Source: Pseudaquabacterium terrae (lineage in GTDB: Bacteria; Pseudomonadota; Gammaproteobacteria; Burkholderiales; Burkholderiaceae_C). Taken from it: 64,000 nucleotides of DNA. The notes under the pieces were generated by a model. The model was given only the letters and a program-made list of their open reading frames with translations, was not told where the DNA came from and made no database searches. Below are positions 18,753 through 26,851 of this stretch, one piece after another. Location of the stretch: positions 434,001 to 498,000 of the forward strand of contig NZ_JABRWJ010000001.1 in NCBI RefSeq assembly GCF_013266755.1, written 5' to 3'. Both the position numbers and the translations under genes were made by a program. The stretch's first letter is position 1; every line of letters starts with the position of its first letter.

Positions 18753-19579
18753 AGGCGGCCGCGGGCTTCGCGGCACTGTGTCTGCTGCTCGGTTCACCTG
18801 CAGGTCATGCCTCCGAAAAGCAGCGGCCATCGTTCGCCTGGCCCGGTGGCGCGACGCTGGCCGTCAGCCTGTCCTATGACGATGCCTTGCCGTCGCAGCT
18901 GGACAACGCACTGCCGGCGCTGAACGCGCTCGGCCTGAAAGCCAGCTTCTACCTCACGCTGTCGAGCGAGACGCTCGCGCAGCGCCTGCCTGAATGGCGC
19001 GCCGCGGCCGCGGCCGGGCACGAACTCGGCAACCACACGATCTTCCATCCGTGTTCACGCAGCGCCGCGTCGGACCGGGACTGGGTCGCGCCGCATCGTG
19101 ACCTCGATCGCCTGAGCGTCGCGGCGCTGCGCGACGAAATCGTCGCGGCGAATGGGTTCCTGCACGCGATCGACGGGCGCACCGAGCGCACGTTCACCGC
19201 GCCGTGCGGCGACCTGCGCGCCGGCGGCGAGCCCTACCTGCCGGCGATCCTGCCTCTCTTTCTCGGCATCAAGTCGCGCAGCGGCGGCGTGACGGACGAT
19301 GTGCTGGCGCAGGACCTGCACGATGTGAGCACGTGGGCGCCGGTGGCAGCGGACGCGGACGCGTTGATCGGCTTCCTCGAACGCGCCGCGGCAGCCAGCA
19401 GCGGGCGAGGGCTGGCCAGCATCACCTTCCACGGCATCGGCGGCGACTACCTGGCGGTGTCGAAGCACGCGCACGAACGCCTGCTGCGGCACCTGGCCAC
19501 CCATCCTGGCCGCTATTGGGTGGCCACCTTCGCCGACGTGGCACGTCGCGCACGCCAGCCAGCGGCGCAGTGGCCTTAA
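18749..19579 (+). CDS. NodB-type polysaccharide deacetylase, exported
   Basis: A 276-residue protein beginning at a GTG that overlaps the halogenase-like stop. A signal peptide (FAALCLLLGSPAGHA) is present. The NodB domain shows motif 1 SLSYDDA with two Asp residues and motif 2 HELGNHTIFHP with the metal-binding H-x3-H spacing. FTAPCGD (motif 3 region) and ITFHGIGG (motif 5 region) are also visible. Such enzymes remove acetyl groups from acetylated sugars. As the last gene of the receptor operon it may deacetylate the imported glycan. It converges with the next gene, with four bases of overlap. Confidence 0.82.
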   Translation: MKAAAGFAALCLLLGSPAGHASEKQRPSFAWPGGATLAVSLSYDDALPSQLDNALPALNALGLKASFYLTLSSETLAQRLPEWRAAAAAGHELGNHTIFHPCSRSAASDRDWVAPHRDLDRLSVAALRDEIVAANGFLHAIDGRTERTFTAPCGDLRAGGEPYLPAILPLFLGIKSRSGGVTDDVLAQDLHDVSTWAPVAADADALIGFLERAAAASSGRGLASITFHGIGGDYLAVSKHAHERLLRHLATHPGRYWVATFADVARRARQPAAQWP

Positions 19580-20748
19580 GGTCCGCGCAGCGACAACGCG
19601 CCGAGGTCGATGAACGGCACCTCGCCGAGCGTGGCCTGGGCCAGCGCCTCGCCCAATCCGGCCGAGTGCTTGAAGCCGTGGCCCGAGCAGGCCGAGACTA
19701 CCGTGACGTGGTCGAGCGTCGGATGCCGGTCGACGACGAAGCCCGAGTCCGGGCTCACCGTGTACGGGCAGGCGGCGGCGTGCACGCGCTCGGGCGTCAC
19801 GCTGCGCAAGCGGCCTGCGACGTGCCGGGCGTGCATGTCGGCGCTTTCCTCGGCGCCGACCTCGCGCACCAGGTGGTCGGGGTCGGTGGTCTGCCGGTAC
19901 TGCTCGGTCGCGACCTTCACGCCGCCGAAGCCATCGACCATCGGGAAGCCGTAGAAGGTGTCCCCGTCGCCGCTGCCGTGCATCCAGATGAAGACCGGGC
20001 AGCCCGGCGAGGCGTACAGCGCGGGCTCGGCCGGCCGGAACCAGTGCAAGGCCTGGCGCATGACGCGCAGCTGCGCCGCATAGGCGCCGCCGACGAGCCC
20101 GGGCAGCCAGGGCCCGGCCGTCACGATCACGTGGCCGGCGGCGACGCTGCCGCGATCGGTGCGCACCGCCGCGCCGCCCGGCGCGCTCTCAATGGCCAGC
20201 ACGGTCTCGTTCAGCCGCAGCACGGCGCCCGCTCGCCGGGCCGCTTCGAGCTGCACGGCGACGCAGCGCTCGGGCTTCAACACCCCGGCGTCGGGCTCGT
20301 AATAGGCCACCTCGTCGCCGCGCACCAGGAACTGCGCAAAGCGCGCCGCCACCTCGGCGGCGTTCAGCACCTCGTGCGGAATGTCAAAGCGGCGCGCCGC
20401 GGCGATGGTGCGCCGCAGGAAGTCGGGCCGGCGGTGATGGTGCGCCTGGCCGACGCCCGCGCCCATGGTCAGGCCGCCGGTCTTCAGGTACAGGCGCTCG
20501 CCGTGCGCGGCCTCGAGCGCCTGCCAGATCTGGTGCGAGCGCAGCACGATCGGCACGTACAGCTCGCCCTCGCCGATGGCCAGCCGCGTGATGCGCGTGG
20601 CGCCGTGGCTCGAACCGCGGTCGTGCGGCGGGGCGAAGCGATCGATGCCGATCACGCGCGCCCCGCGGCGCGCGAGCTGCCAGGCGGTGGCGCTGCCGAA
20701 GGCGCCCAGGCCGATCACGATGACGTCGGCGACGGTGGGAGGGTTCAT
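19576..20748 (-). CDS. FAD-dependent amine oxidase of the sarcosine / N-methyltryptophan oxidase family
   Basis: A 390-residue flavoenzyme. The dinucleotide-binding motif GLGAFGSA lies near the N-terminus and is followed by GIDRF. SSHGATRITR matches the family segment that binds FAD. The Cys in ACPYT (about residue 327) aligns with the covalently flavinylated Cys315 of monomeric sarcosine oxidase, and CSGHGFKHSAG follows. The family oxidises N-methyl amino acids to formaldehyde and H2O2. I chose the ATG at 20748; a GTG 12 bases upstream is possible. It converges on the glycan operon and is probably unrelated to it. Confidence 0.88.
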   Translation of the reverse strand: MNPPTVADVIVIGLGAFGSATAWQLARRGARVIGIDRFAPPHDRGSSHGATRITRLAIGEGELYVPIVLRSHQIWQALEAAHGERLYLKTGGLTMGAGVGQAHHHRRPDFLRRTIAAARRFDIPHEVLNAAEVAARFAQFLVRGDEVAYYEPDAGVLKPERCVAVQLEAARRAGAVLRLNETVLAIESAPGGAAVRTDRGSVAAGHVIVTAGPWLPGLVGGAYAAQLRVMRQALHWFRPAEPALYASPGCPVFIWMHGSGDGDTFYGFPMVDGFGGVKVATEQYRQTTDPDHLVREVGAEESADMHARHVAGRLRSVTPERVHAAACPYTVSPDSGFVVDRHPTLDHVTVVSACSGHGFKHSAGLGEALAQATLGEVPFIDLGALSLRGP

Positions 20749-20967
20749 GACGCCATTCACTTCGCTGAAAACCGCGTTGCGGCCGAAGGCCTATTTCCCG
20801 CCGAGGGCTTCCCGTAGCTTAGCGGCGGGTACTCCCGAATCCGAATGGATCCCGACCCGCCGGCTGCTCATCGGTTTCGGCCCGCGGTGGCCGTCATCGC
20901 CCACCAGCGGGTGTGCCTCCCTCCCTCGATCGGTGGATGCGTGGCGGGTCGAGCTCTCCTCTGCCGC

Positions 20968-20996
20968 TTGATCAGTATCCGCAGATTACATACATT
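20968..20996 (+). promoter_or_regulatory. putative sigma70-type promoter of the trypsin-CHAT-SIR2-FRG cluster
   Basis: TTGATC (20968-20973) and TACATT (20991-20996) are separated by exactly 17 bases, each matching the consensus at four of six positions. They lie in a locally AT-richer patch of the 297-base gap before the protease gene. Apart from this and the hairpin just downstream, I see nothing in that gap. Confidence 0.42.
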
Positions 20997-21003
20997 GCCA
21001 GCG

Positions 21004-21018
21004 GCCACTTTCAGTGGC
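21004..21018 (+). repeat. leader hairpin before the protease gene
   Basis: GCCACT-TTC-AGTGGC forms a six-base stem with a three-base loop and can extend by three pairs including G-U. It would sit at the very 5' end of a transcript from the predicted promoter, 13 bases before the strong ribosome site AAGGAGGAGA (21031-21040). It could stabilise the mRNA or be an operator palindrome. Confidence 0.4.
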
Positions 21019-21045
21019 TGTCCCCGCCACAAGGAGGAGAACCGG

Positions 21046-22077
21046 ATGGCTACCTCGCGCACACGAATTCCCGCAGCCGTTGGCGTCAGGGGTGATCCGA
21101 TTCCCGCGGCCGACTCCTCTGGTCCTGGCCTCGCAGCCGCGATCGCCGCGGCCGAACGCGAAGCCGGTGCCGACGACGCGCTGTTCCTGCATCAACTCGA
21201 GCAGCGCCTGCGCGCCGGGCCCGGCAATCGCAGCGCAGCGCCGCCGACAGCCCGCAGTAGGACGATCCGCATCGTTCCGGCGACGCCGCCCAACCGCAGC
21301 TTCGAGGTCCTCAAGGATCCGCGCTACCTGGCCAACATGCGCCAGCTCATGCACCGCACCGGCGGCGGCGAACGTGTCGTCGGCGGCCAGCCGGTGAAGG
21401 CCGGTGAATTCCTCGACTGCGTAGCCGTCGGCTCGGACACCGACTGGGCCTGTACCGGCACGCTGATCGCGCCCAACGTCGTGCTCACCGCCGGCCACTG
21501 CGCCGAATTCGCAACCCGCGTGTACTTCGGCAACGACGTGTCCCGTCCCGGCAAGGTGGTCAAGGTCAAGCAGCGCGTGCGCCACCCCAAGTACCATCAA
21601 GGCGCGACCAACGATCTGCTGGTATTGCTGCTGCAGCAGAACGTCACCACCGTGAAGCCGCGCGCGCTGGCCACCAAGGCGCTGGCCGACAAGGCCACCG
21701 ACGGCCGCGTGGTCGGCTTTGGCACCGTCAACGCCGGCGGCGATCTCGGCTACGGCATCAAGCGCTTCGTCGACGTGCCTGTCGTCTCCAACGCCTGCCG
21801 CGGCAAGCTCGACGGCAAGCAGGACCGCTTCAGCTACGGGTGCGACCCTGGCCAGGAACTGGTCGCCGGCCGGCCGATGCTCGAGCGTGACAGTTGCCGC
21901 GGCGACAGCGGCGGCCCCTTCTACGTGCTGAATGCGCAGAGCGCCTGGGTGCTCGCCGGGGCCACCTCACGCGCCACCAGCAGCGCAATGAGCACCTGCG
22001 GCGACGGCGGCATCTACGAGCGCGTCGACCGCTTCCGCGACTGGATTGCCTCGCTCGCCGGCGTGGTTCTGCCTTGA
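21046..22077 (+). CDS. trypsin-like serine protease with N-terminal propeptide, cytosolic
   Basis: A 343-residue S1-family protease. The catalytic triad is His151 (TAGHC), Asp190 (NDLLVLL) and Ser288 (GDSGGP). Asp282 aligns with trypsin Asp189, predicting cleavage after Arg or Lys. Residues 110-114 read R-VVGG, the junction at which trypsinogen-type zymogens are activated, so the first 110 residues look like a propeptide. No signal peptide is seen, which is unusual for this family in Proteobacteria and suggests an intracellular target. The ATG is fixed by AAGGAGGAGA six bases upstream. The stop overlaps the CHAT start (TTGA), so the two proteases are translationally coupled. Confidence 0.9.
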   Translation: MATSRTRIPAAVGVRGDPIPAADSSGPGLAAAIAAAEREAGADDALFLHQLEQRLRAGPGNRSAAPPTARSRTIRIVPATPPNRSFEVLKDPRYLANMRQLMHRTGGGERVVGGQPVKAGEFLDCVAVGSDTDWACTGTLIAPNVVLTAGHCAEFATRVYFGNDVSRPGKVVKVKQRVRHPKYHQGATNDLLVLLLQQNVTTVKPRALATKALADKATDGRVVGFGTVNAGGDLGYGIKRFVDVPVVSNACRGKLDGKQDRFSYGCDPGQELVAGRPMLERDSCRGDSGGPFYVLNAQSAWVLAGATSRATSSAMSTCGDGGIYERVDRFRDWIASLAGVVLP

Positions 22078-24032
22078 GCCGCCGCGCCAAGGCGCCGACG
22101 CAGGCCCCAGCCGCCCCGGCCACCACGCCGCTGCAGGTTAGCGTCTGCTGGGGCGACATGACGCGCTCCGCCGGCGATGTGCTGCTGGTGGGCCACTACG
22201 CTGGCGTGATGCCCCAGCGTGCCGAACTGGCGGTGGACGACTGGGTCTCTGCCACGGCCGGCGGCGGTCCCGAAGTGCCGCGCTTGATCACCGAGATGAC
22301 CCGTCGCGGCGTGCTGCGCGGTGACCTCGGCGAGGTGCAATTCTTCCCAGGCCCGGACGGCCGCCTCGCCGCGGTGGCCGGCATGGGGCAGCCGGGCACC
22401 TTCGGGCCATCACAGCAGCGCCGACTGGCGACCGCCGTGGCTCAGGTGATCGGCATGCTGCCACAGACCCGCAGCGTGACCAGTGTGGTCATCGGCTCCG
22501 GCGAAGGCAACTTGCCGCTCGAACTAGCCGCGCGGGATTTCGTCGATGCATTTGCCGGCGCGCTGCAGGCCGACCCGCGGCTGAAGGTGCGTTCGCTGGC
22601 CATCGCCGAACGCCAGCTCGAACGGGCCTTGCAGGTCCAACGCGCACTCGCCGCGGCCCCAACGCGCCCGGCGGCCACACGGCAATGGACGCTGGCCGAT
22701 GGGCTGCAGGAGGTCGACGGCGGCGGCGTGTCGGCCGACTTCGGCTGCGCGATGTTGCTCGCAGCGCTGGGACTTCCCGATGATGGCAAACCGGGCCTGC
22801 TGGAGTCGGCGCTGCAGCGCTTGCCCGAGTCGCTGCGCGATGCGGTGCGTCAACGCATCCGCGGCGCGCAGGCGAACGGCCAGCCGCCCGAAGCAGCGCT
22901 GCGCCACGCCGCGCTGCAACTGCGTCTCGCGCCGCCGGAGGAGCCTGTCACCCGCCTGGTGCCGACACGAATGGCTTTCACCCATAGAGGCGACGACCTG
23001 CACGCCACCGCGATCACGGAGCGAACCACGGTCACCGAGCGGGTGCTCGAGCGCCGAGTGCAGCTCGCTCTGCGCGCCGCCGAAAAGCTCGCCGAGGCCA
23101 GTACCAGCAGCGCGTCCCAGCTCGGCCAGCGGATACGGCGGCTGCTGGTGCACGGTGACCTGCAATCCCTGCTCCAAGCGCTGGGCGACCTGGTGCTCGA
23201 ACTCGACGAGGTGACCGCCTCGATGCCCTGGGAGATGCTGGCTCTGGAGGGCAACGCCGAGCCGCTGGCCGTGCGTCGCCCGTTGGCTCGGCAGTTGCGC
23301 ACGCGGTACAGCCCGCGCCCCGGCGAGTCCGTCCGCGGCGGGCTGCCGCGCGTGCTGATCATCGGCGACCCCGCCTCCGGCACAGGCGCGCTGCCATCGG
23401 CGCGTGTCGAGGCCAAGGAGCTCGGCACGTGGTTCAAAGAGCACGAGGTGGACTGCACTGTGCTCATCGGTCCGCCCGAGGCGGGCACTGGTGCCGGCAC
23501 GGAAGCAGGCTACGAGCCGGCCGAGTACGTCGAGGTCGTGACCTTGCTGCAATCCGGCCAGTACGACATCGTGCATTTCTGCGGCCATGCCGACTACGAG
23601 CAGGGGAGCGCCGAACGCTGCGGCTGGCTGTTCGATGAAAACCACCGGCTCACCGGCAGCGACCTGCAAGGCATGGCCAGGCCGCCGCGCCTGGTGTTTG
23701 CCAACGCCTGCCTGACCTCGCAGATCAAGCGTGGCAACGTCGCCGCTGGCCTGGCCGACGAGTTCTTCCACGTCGGCGTGCAGGACTTCATCGGTACTGC
23801 CTGGGAGGTGCCTTCGGAACCGGCCCGCACGCTGGCCATGACTTTCTATCGCGAGCTGCTGCCGGCCGCCAACAGACTCGGAGCGCCCATCGGCGAGGCG
23901 CTGAGGGAGGCACGTGCCGCGATCTGGCAGCCGGAACAGACAGCGCAGGTACACGCCGAAGGCGCGCCGCGGGCGGCTTGGGCTGCGTACCAGCATTACG
24001 GCGACCCGGCTTCACGATTCGTGACGCGCTGA
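22074..24032 (+). CDS. CHAT domain (caspase-like) protease
   Basis: A 652-residue protein from the TTG overlapping the protease stop. The C-terminal third (about 425-650) is a CHAT domain with catalytic His505 in HFCGHADY and Cys546 in FANACLTS, the caspase-type dyad. SMPWEMLAL precedes it, as in other CHAT proteins. The N-terminal region (about 20-190, for example DVLLVGHYAGV, EVQFFPGPDGRLAAVAGMGQ) resembles the macro-like N-terminal domain of M17 aminopeptidases; this is my reading, not a search result. The middle (200-400) is helical and unassigned. CHAT proteases act in several bacterial immune systems by cutting a partner effector. Confidence 0.87.
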   Translation: MSRRAKAPTQAPAAPATTPLQVSVCWGDMTRSAGDVLLVGHYAGVMPQRAELAVDDWVSATAGGGPEVPRLITEMTRRGVLRGDLGEVQFFPGPDGRLAAVAGMGQPGTFGPSQQRRLATAVAQVIGMLPQTRSVTSVVIGSGEGNLPLELAARDFVDAFAGALQADPRLKVRSLAIAERQLERALQVQRALAAAPTRPAATRQWTLADGLQEVDGGGVSADFGCAMLLAALGLPDDGKPGLLESALQRLPESLRDAVRQRIRGAQANGQPPEAALRHAALQLRLAPPEEPVTRLVPTRMAFTHRGDDLHATAITERTTVTERVLERRVQLALRAAEKLAEASTSSASQLGQRIRRLLVHGDLQSLLQALGDLVLELDEVTASMPWEMLALEGNAEPLAVRRPLARQLRTRYSPRPGESVRGGLPRVLIIGDPASGTGALPSARVEAKELGTWFKEHEVDCTVLIGPPEAGTGAGTEAGYEPAEYVEVVTLLQSGQYDIVHFCGHADYEQGSAERCGWLFDENHRLTGSDLQGMARPPRLVFANACLTSQIKRGNVAAGLADEFFHVGVQDFIGTAWEVPSEPARTLAMTFYRELLPAANRLGAPIGEALREARAAIWQPEQTAQVHAEGAPRAAWAAYQHYGDPASRFVTR

Positions 24033-24087
24033 CGCTCACCGTCGCTGCCCCGATGTCCATTCACCACCACCCAGGGGGTCTCTGCCG

Positions 24088-24888
24088 ATGATCATTACCG
24101 ACGACACCACACGCCGCTTCATCAGCAGGTCTCGCCTGCCGAAAGTCCCGCGCAGCGCCGACAGGGGTTTGCGCGGGGCGATCGAAGACCTACCGCCGCT
24201 CGAGCTCAAGGCCAAGGACGCGCAGGCCCTGGTGGTCGGCAGCGGCCTCGTCGTCGCCGCCGAGAAGGTGCCAGTCCAGGTGCGCGAAGACGTCGTCAAC
24301 TGCACGCTGTTCGCGCAGCTCGTGGCCACTGCTGAGGTCGGCGATCCGACCAAGGTCAACGAGTGGTACGGCGCGTATTTCCGCGCCCTCACCAACCTCG
24401 GCTGGGCGCAGAGCGACCAGCAATTCCAGAAGTACCGGTTCGACACCAGCGGCGCCGTCGCGCACCAGGCAGTGCTGCCGGTGGTCACCGCGCTGCTCGG
24501 TCCTCAGGCCGCCGCGCTGGCCGTTCTCAAGGCCGCCTTCGATGGCCTGAAGGAGATGAGCGAGAACGCGCCGTGGATTACGCTCTTCGAGCGCTACTCG
24601 CGGGTCGAGCAGTCGGCGCACTTCCAGGTCGCTACCGCCGAGGTCGGTGAAGGCGGCTTGGTGCAGGTGGCCCTGGTGGCCTTCGACCTGCAGGCACACA
24701 GCGAACTGATCCAGGTACTGTTCTTTAAGTTCAACAAGGCCAAGACGCTGCTCAACTACTCGGCGGGCCGCGCCACGATCTACGAGGCGGCGCTGGCCAG
24801 CCAGCGCGAGGCCCTGGCGCAACGCCTGGCGGCCTACCGCAAGGCCTATGTCGGGCAGGTCAGACTGCCGCCGCTGCCGGCGCCGTGA
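24088..24888 (+). CDS. protein of unknown family in the protease-SIR2 cluster
   Basis: A 266-residue protein that I do not recognise. The N-terminus is polar with several Arg/Lys sites (for example SRSRLPKVPRS, residues 13-23). A mostly helical central part follows, with AVLPVVTALLGPQAAALAVLKAAF near 127-150 as its most hydrophobic stretch. The C-terminal part alternates beta-like strands (GLVQVALVAFDLQ, ELIQVLFFKF) and ends in a helix. There is no signal peptide and no catalytic motif. It lies 55 bases after CHAT and seven bases before the SIR2 gene. Its position next to two proteases, one predicted to cut after Arg/Lys, makes it a candidate proteolytically activated effector. Confidence 0.82.
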   Translation: MIITDDTTRRFISRSRLPKVPRSADRGLRGAIEDLPPLELKAKDAQALVVGSGLVVAAEKVPVQVREDVVNCTLFAQLVATAEVGDPTKVNEWYGAYFRALTNLGWAQSDQQFQKYRFDTSGAVAHQAVLPVVTALLGPQAAALAVLKAAFDGLKEMSENAPWITLFERYSRVEQSAHFQVATAEVGEGGLVQVALVAFDLQAHSELIQVLFFKFNKAKTLLNYSAGRATIYEAALASQREALAQRLAAYRKAYVGQVRLPPLPAP

Positions 24889-24895
24889 GGGCGAC

Positions 24896-26815
24896 ATGAG
24901 AGGCGGCAAGCGTCCACGTAGCGCGGCCAAGCCTGCGGCGCGTACCACGCGCGCGGCCCCGGCCGTCGTCGACGAGACCTGGCTTGCACAGTGCAACGAG
25001 CAAGCCCTGGCGCTACTCGAGCGGCAGGGCCGCACCGGGCTGGGTCTGGTGCCGTTCGTCGGGGCAGGGCTGTCCACCGCCTTCGGCTTCCAGGACTGGC
25101 GCAGCCTGCTGCTCGGCGCCGCCCCGCCGCATCTGCGCGATGCGATGCGCAGCGCGCTCGACGCCGGCGACTACGAAGGGGCCGCGCAGAGCCTGCTCGA
25201 TGATTTGGGGGCCGACGGCTTCCAGAACATGGTGGCCGTAGCCGCCGGCGACCGCCGCTTCGATGAGGCTGCACTGCGCGCAGGCACGCTGTCGCTGCTG
25301 CCACTGCTTGCCGGCGGCCCAGTCGTCACGACAAACTTCGACCGCCTGCTCGAGCATGCCTTCGCGGCCAACGGGCGCGCTTTCGAGTCGGTGGTTTCCG
25401 GGCCCAGGCCGGACCTGATCGTCGATGCGCTGCACGGTAACCGCCGCGTGCTGATCAAGCTGCACGGCGATTGGCAGGATCGCGTCGGCCGCACGTTCGC
25501 GCGCTCCGACTATGCCGCCAACTACGGCAGCGACGGCTCAGCCGACAAGCGCGTTCTGCTGGAGAGCGCGCAATGCCTGTTGTTCGCCAGCCGGCCGATG
25601 CTGTTCATCGGCGCCAGCCTGGGTGTCGATCGCACCGTGGACATGCTGCTGAAAGTGCAGGAAGACTACGCCGGCGTACGCCATTTCGCGGTGATGAGCG
25701 CGCCATCCACGGCGAGGGCGTTTCGCGCCAAGGAGCGGCAATTGCGTTCTCTAGGCGTGCTGCCGCTGTGGTACCGCGCCAGCAGCGGTGCCGAGCATGT
25801 GCGTGAAGTTGAAGCGCTGGTGCAGCGCATAGTCGCGCGCATCTCGGTGCGCACGCTACGCGGCCCGCGGGCTCGGGCGACCGTCCGGGCACGAGTAATC
25901 GCACCACCGCCTGGCATGTCCGGCATGCCGCCCGAGCTGAACGGCCAACTGGAGCGGGTGGTCAACCTCATTCGCGCCGGTCAACTCAGCCTCTTCCTCG
26001 GCTCGGCGGTGCATTGGCCGACCAAGCTGATGGCCAAGCACTTCTATGATGAGTTGGCCCGCCGCTTCGACTGTGAGGCCCTGGCCAGCGAGCGCAGTGC
26101 GGTGGCGCAGCACATCGCCGATCGCCATGGTCGCGAGGCGCTCAACGGCGAAATCGACAAGCTGCTCGATCGTTCGGACCTGCAGCCGCGTGAAGCCCAT
26201 CAGCTGCTGGCAGCCTGGCCGCAGCTTTATGGCGGGGAGGGCCAGCCACCGCCGTGGCCGACCGTATTCACGACCAACTACGACGATGTTCTCGAACGAC
26301 ACCTCGCCGGGGCCGACGTTCCGTTCCACCTGCTGACGTACCACAACGAGGGTGAGTGGCGTGGCCTGTTCAGCCACCTCGACGTCGACGGCTCGCTGCG
26401 CATTGTCGAGAGGCCGCGCAATCTTCTGCGGCTGGCGCCCGCCATGGTGGTGGTCAAGCTCAACGGCGGTCAGAACCAGGGCCTGGGCATTAGCCGCAGC
26501 TACGTGACGACAATGATGGACTACATCGACCTGGCCGCGCGCATCCCGGAGGGGTTGCCGGCGGTGCTGCGGCGCACGCTGGAGGCGCATCCGCTGCTTT
26601 TCCTCGGCCATGGGCTGGTCGAGTCGGACGTCGAGTCGGTGCTCCGCTTCGCCCACCAGGACCACCGGGGGATGCGGTCCTGGGCGGTGGTAAAGGGCAA
26701 GCCGCCGGAGAGAGTGGCCTACTGGTCGCAATGCGGCGTGCAGATCGTCGACCAGCCGGTCAACCTCTACACCGCCGAGTTGCATCGTCGGCTCGCCAGG
26801 GCCGCCAGGCCATAG
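24896..26815 (+). CDS. tandem SIR2 domain protein (active-looking plus degenerate domain)
   Basis: A 639-residue protein with two SIR2-type Rossmann domains. Domain 1 (about 45-320) has GAGLS (56-60), TTNFDRLLE (145-153, Asn147), KLHGDW (188-193, catalytic His190) and GASLGVD (239-245). Domain 2 (about 350-635) has LGSA at 368-371 in place of GAG, an intact TTNYDDVLE (459-467), and KLNGG (521-525), where Asn523 replaces the catalytic His. It closes with FLGHGLVESDVE. SIR2 proteins of this kind hydrolyse NAD+ during phage defence (ThsA, DSR types). Domain 1 could be the NADase and domain 2 a sensor or dimerisation module; this is inference. I chose the ATG at 24896. Confidence 0.87.
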   Translation: MRGGKRPRSAAKPAARTTRAAPAVVDETWLAQCNEQALALLERQGRTGLGLVPFVGAGLSTAFGFQDWRSLLLGAAPPHLRDAMRSALDAGDYEGAAQSLLDDLGADGFQNMVAVAAGDRRFDEAALRAGTLSLLPLLAGGPVVTTNFDRLLEHAFAANGRAFESVVSGPRPDLIVDALHGNRRVLIKLHGDWQDRVGRTFARSDYAANYGSDGSADKRVLLESAQCLLFASRPMLFIGASLGVDRTVDMLLKVQEDYAGVRHFAVMSAPSTARAFRAKERQLRSLGVLPLWYRASSGAEHVREVEALVQRIVARISVRTLRGPRARATVRARVIAPPPGMSGMPPELNGQLERVVNLIRAGQLSLFLGSAVHWPTKLMAKHFYDELARRFDCEALASERSAVAQHIADRHGREALNGEIDKLLDRSDLQPREAHQLLAAWPQLYGGEGQPPPWPTVFTTNYDDVLERHLAGADVPFHLLTYHNEGEWRGLFSHLDVDGSLRIVERPRNLLRLAPAMVVVKLNGGQNQGLGISRSYVTTMMDYIDLAARIPEGLPAVLRRTLEAHPLLFLGHGLVESDVESVLRFAHQDHRGMRSWAVVKGKPPERVAYWSQCGVQIVDQPVNLYTAELHRRLARAARP

Positions 26816-26851
26816 GCACAGGCATCGGGGCGTCCACGGAGGAGTTCTGGG

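Noticed and set aside
19576-20748. Sarcosine-oxidase-like gene as part of either neighbouring system
   Set aside because: It is on the opposite strand to both the glycan operon and the protease cluster and has an unrelated predicted reaction.
24088-24888. Direct identification of the unknown cluster protein as a bacterial gasdermin
   Set aside because: Size and neighbourhood fit, but I can point to no gasdermin sequence feature, so only the functional analogy is kept as a hypothesis.
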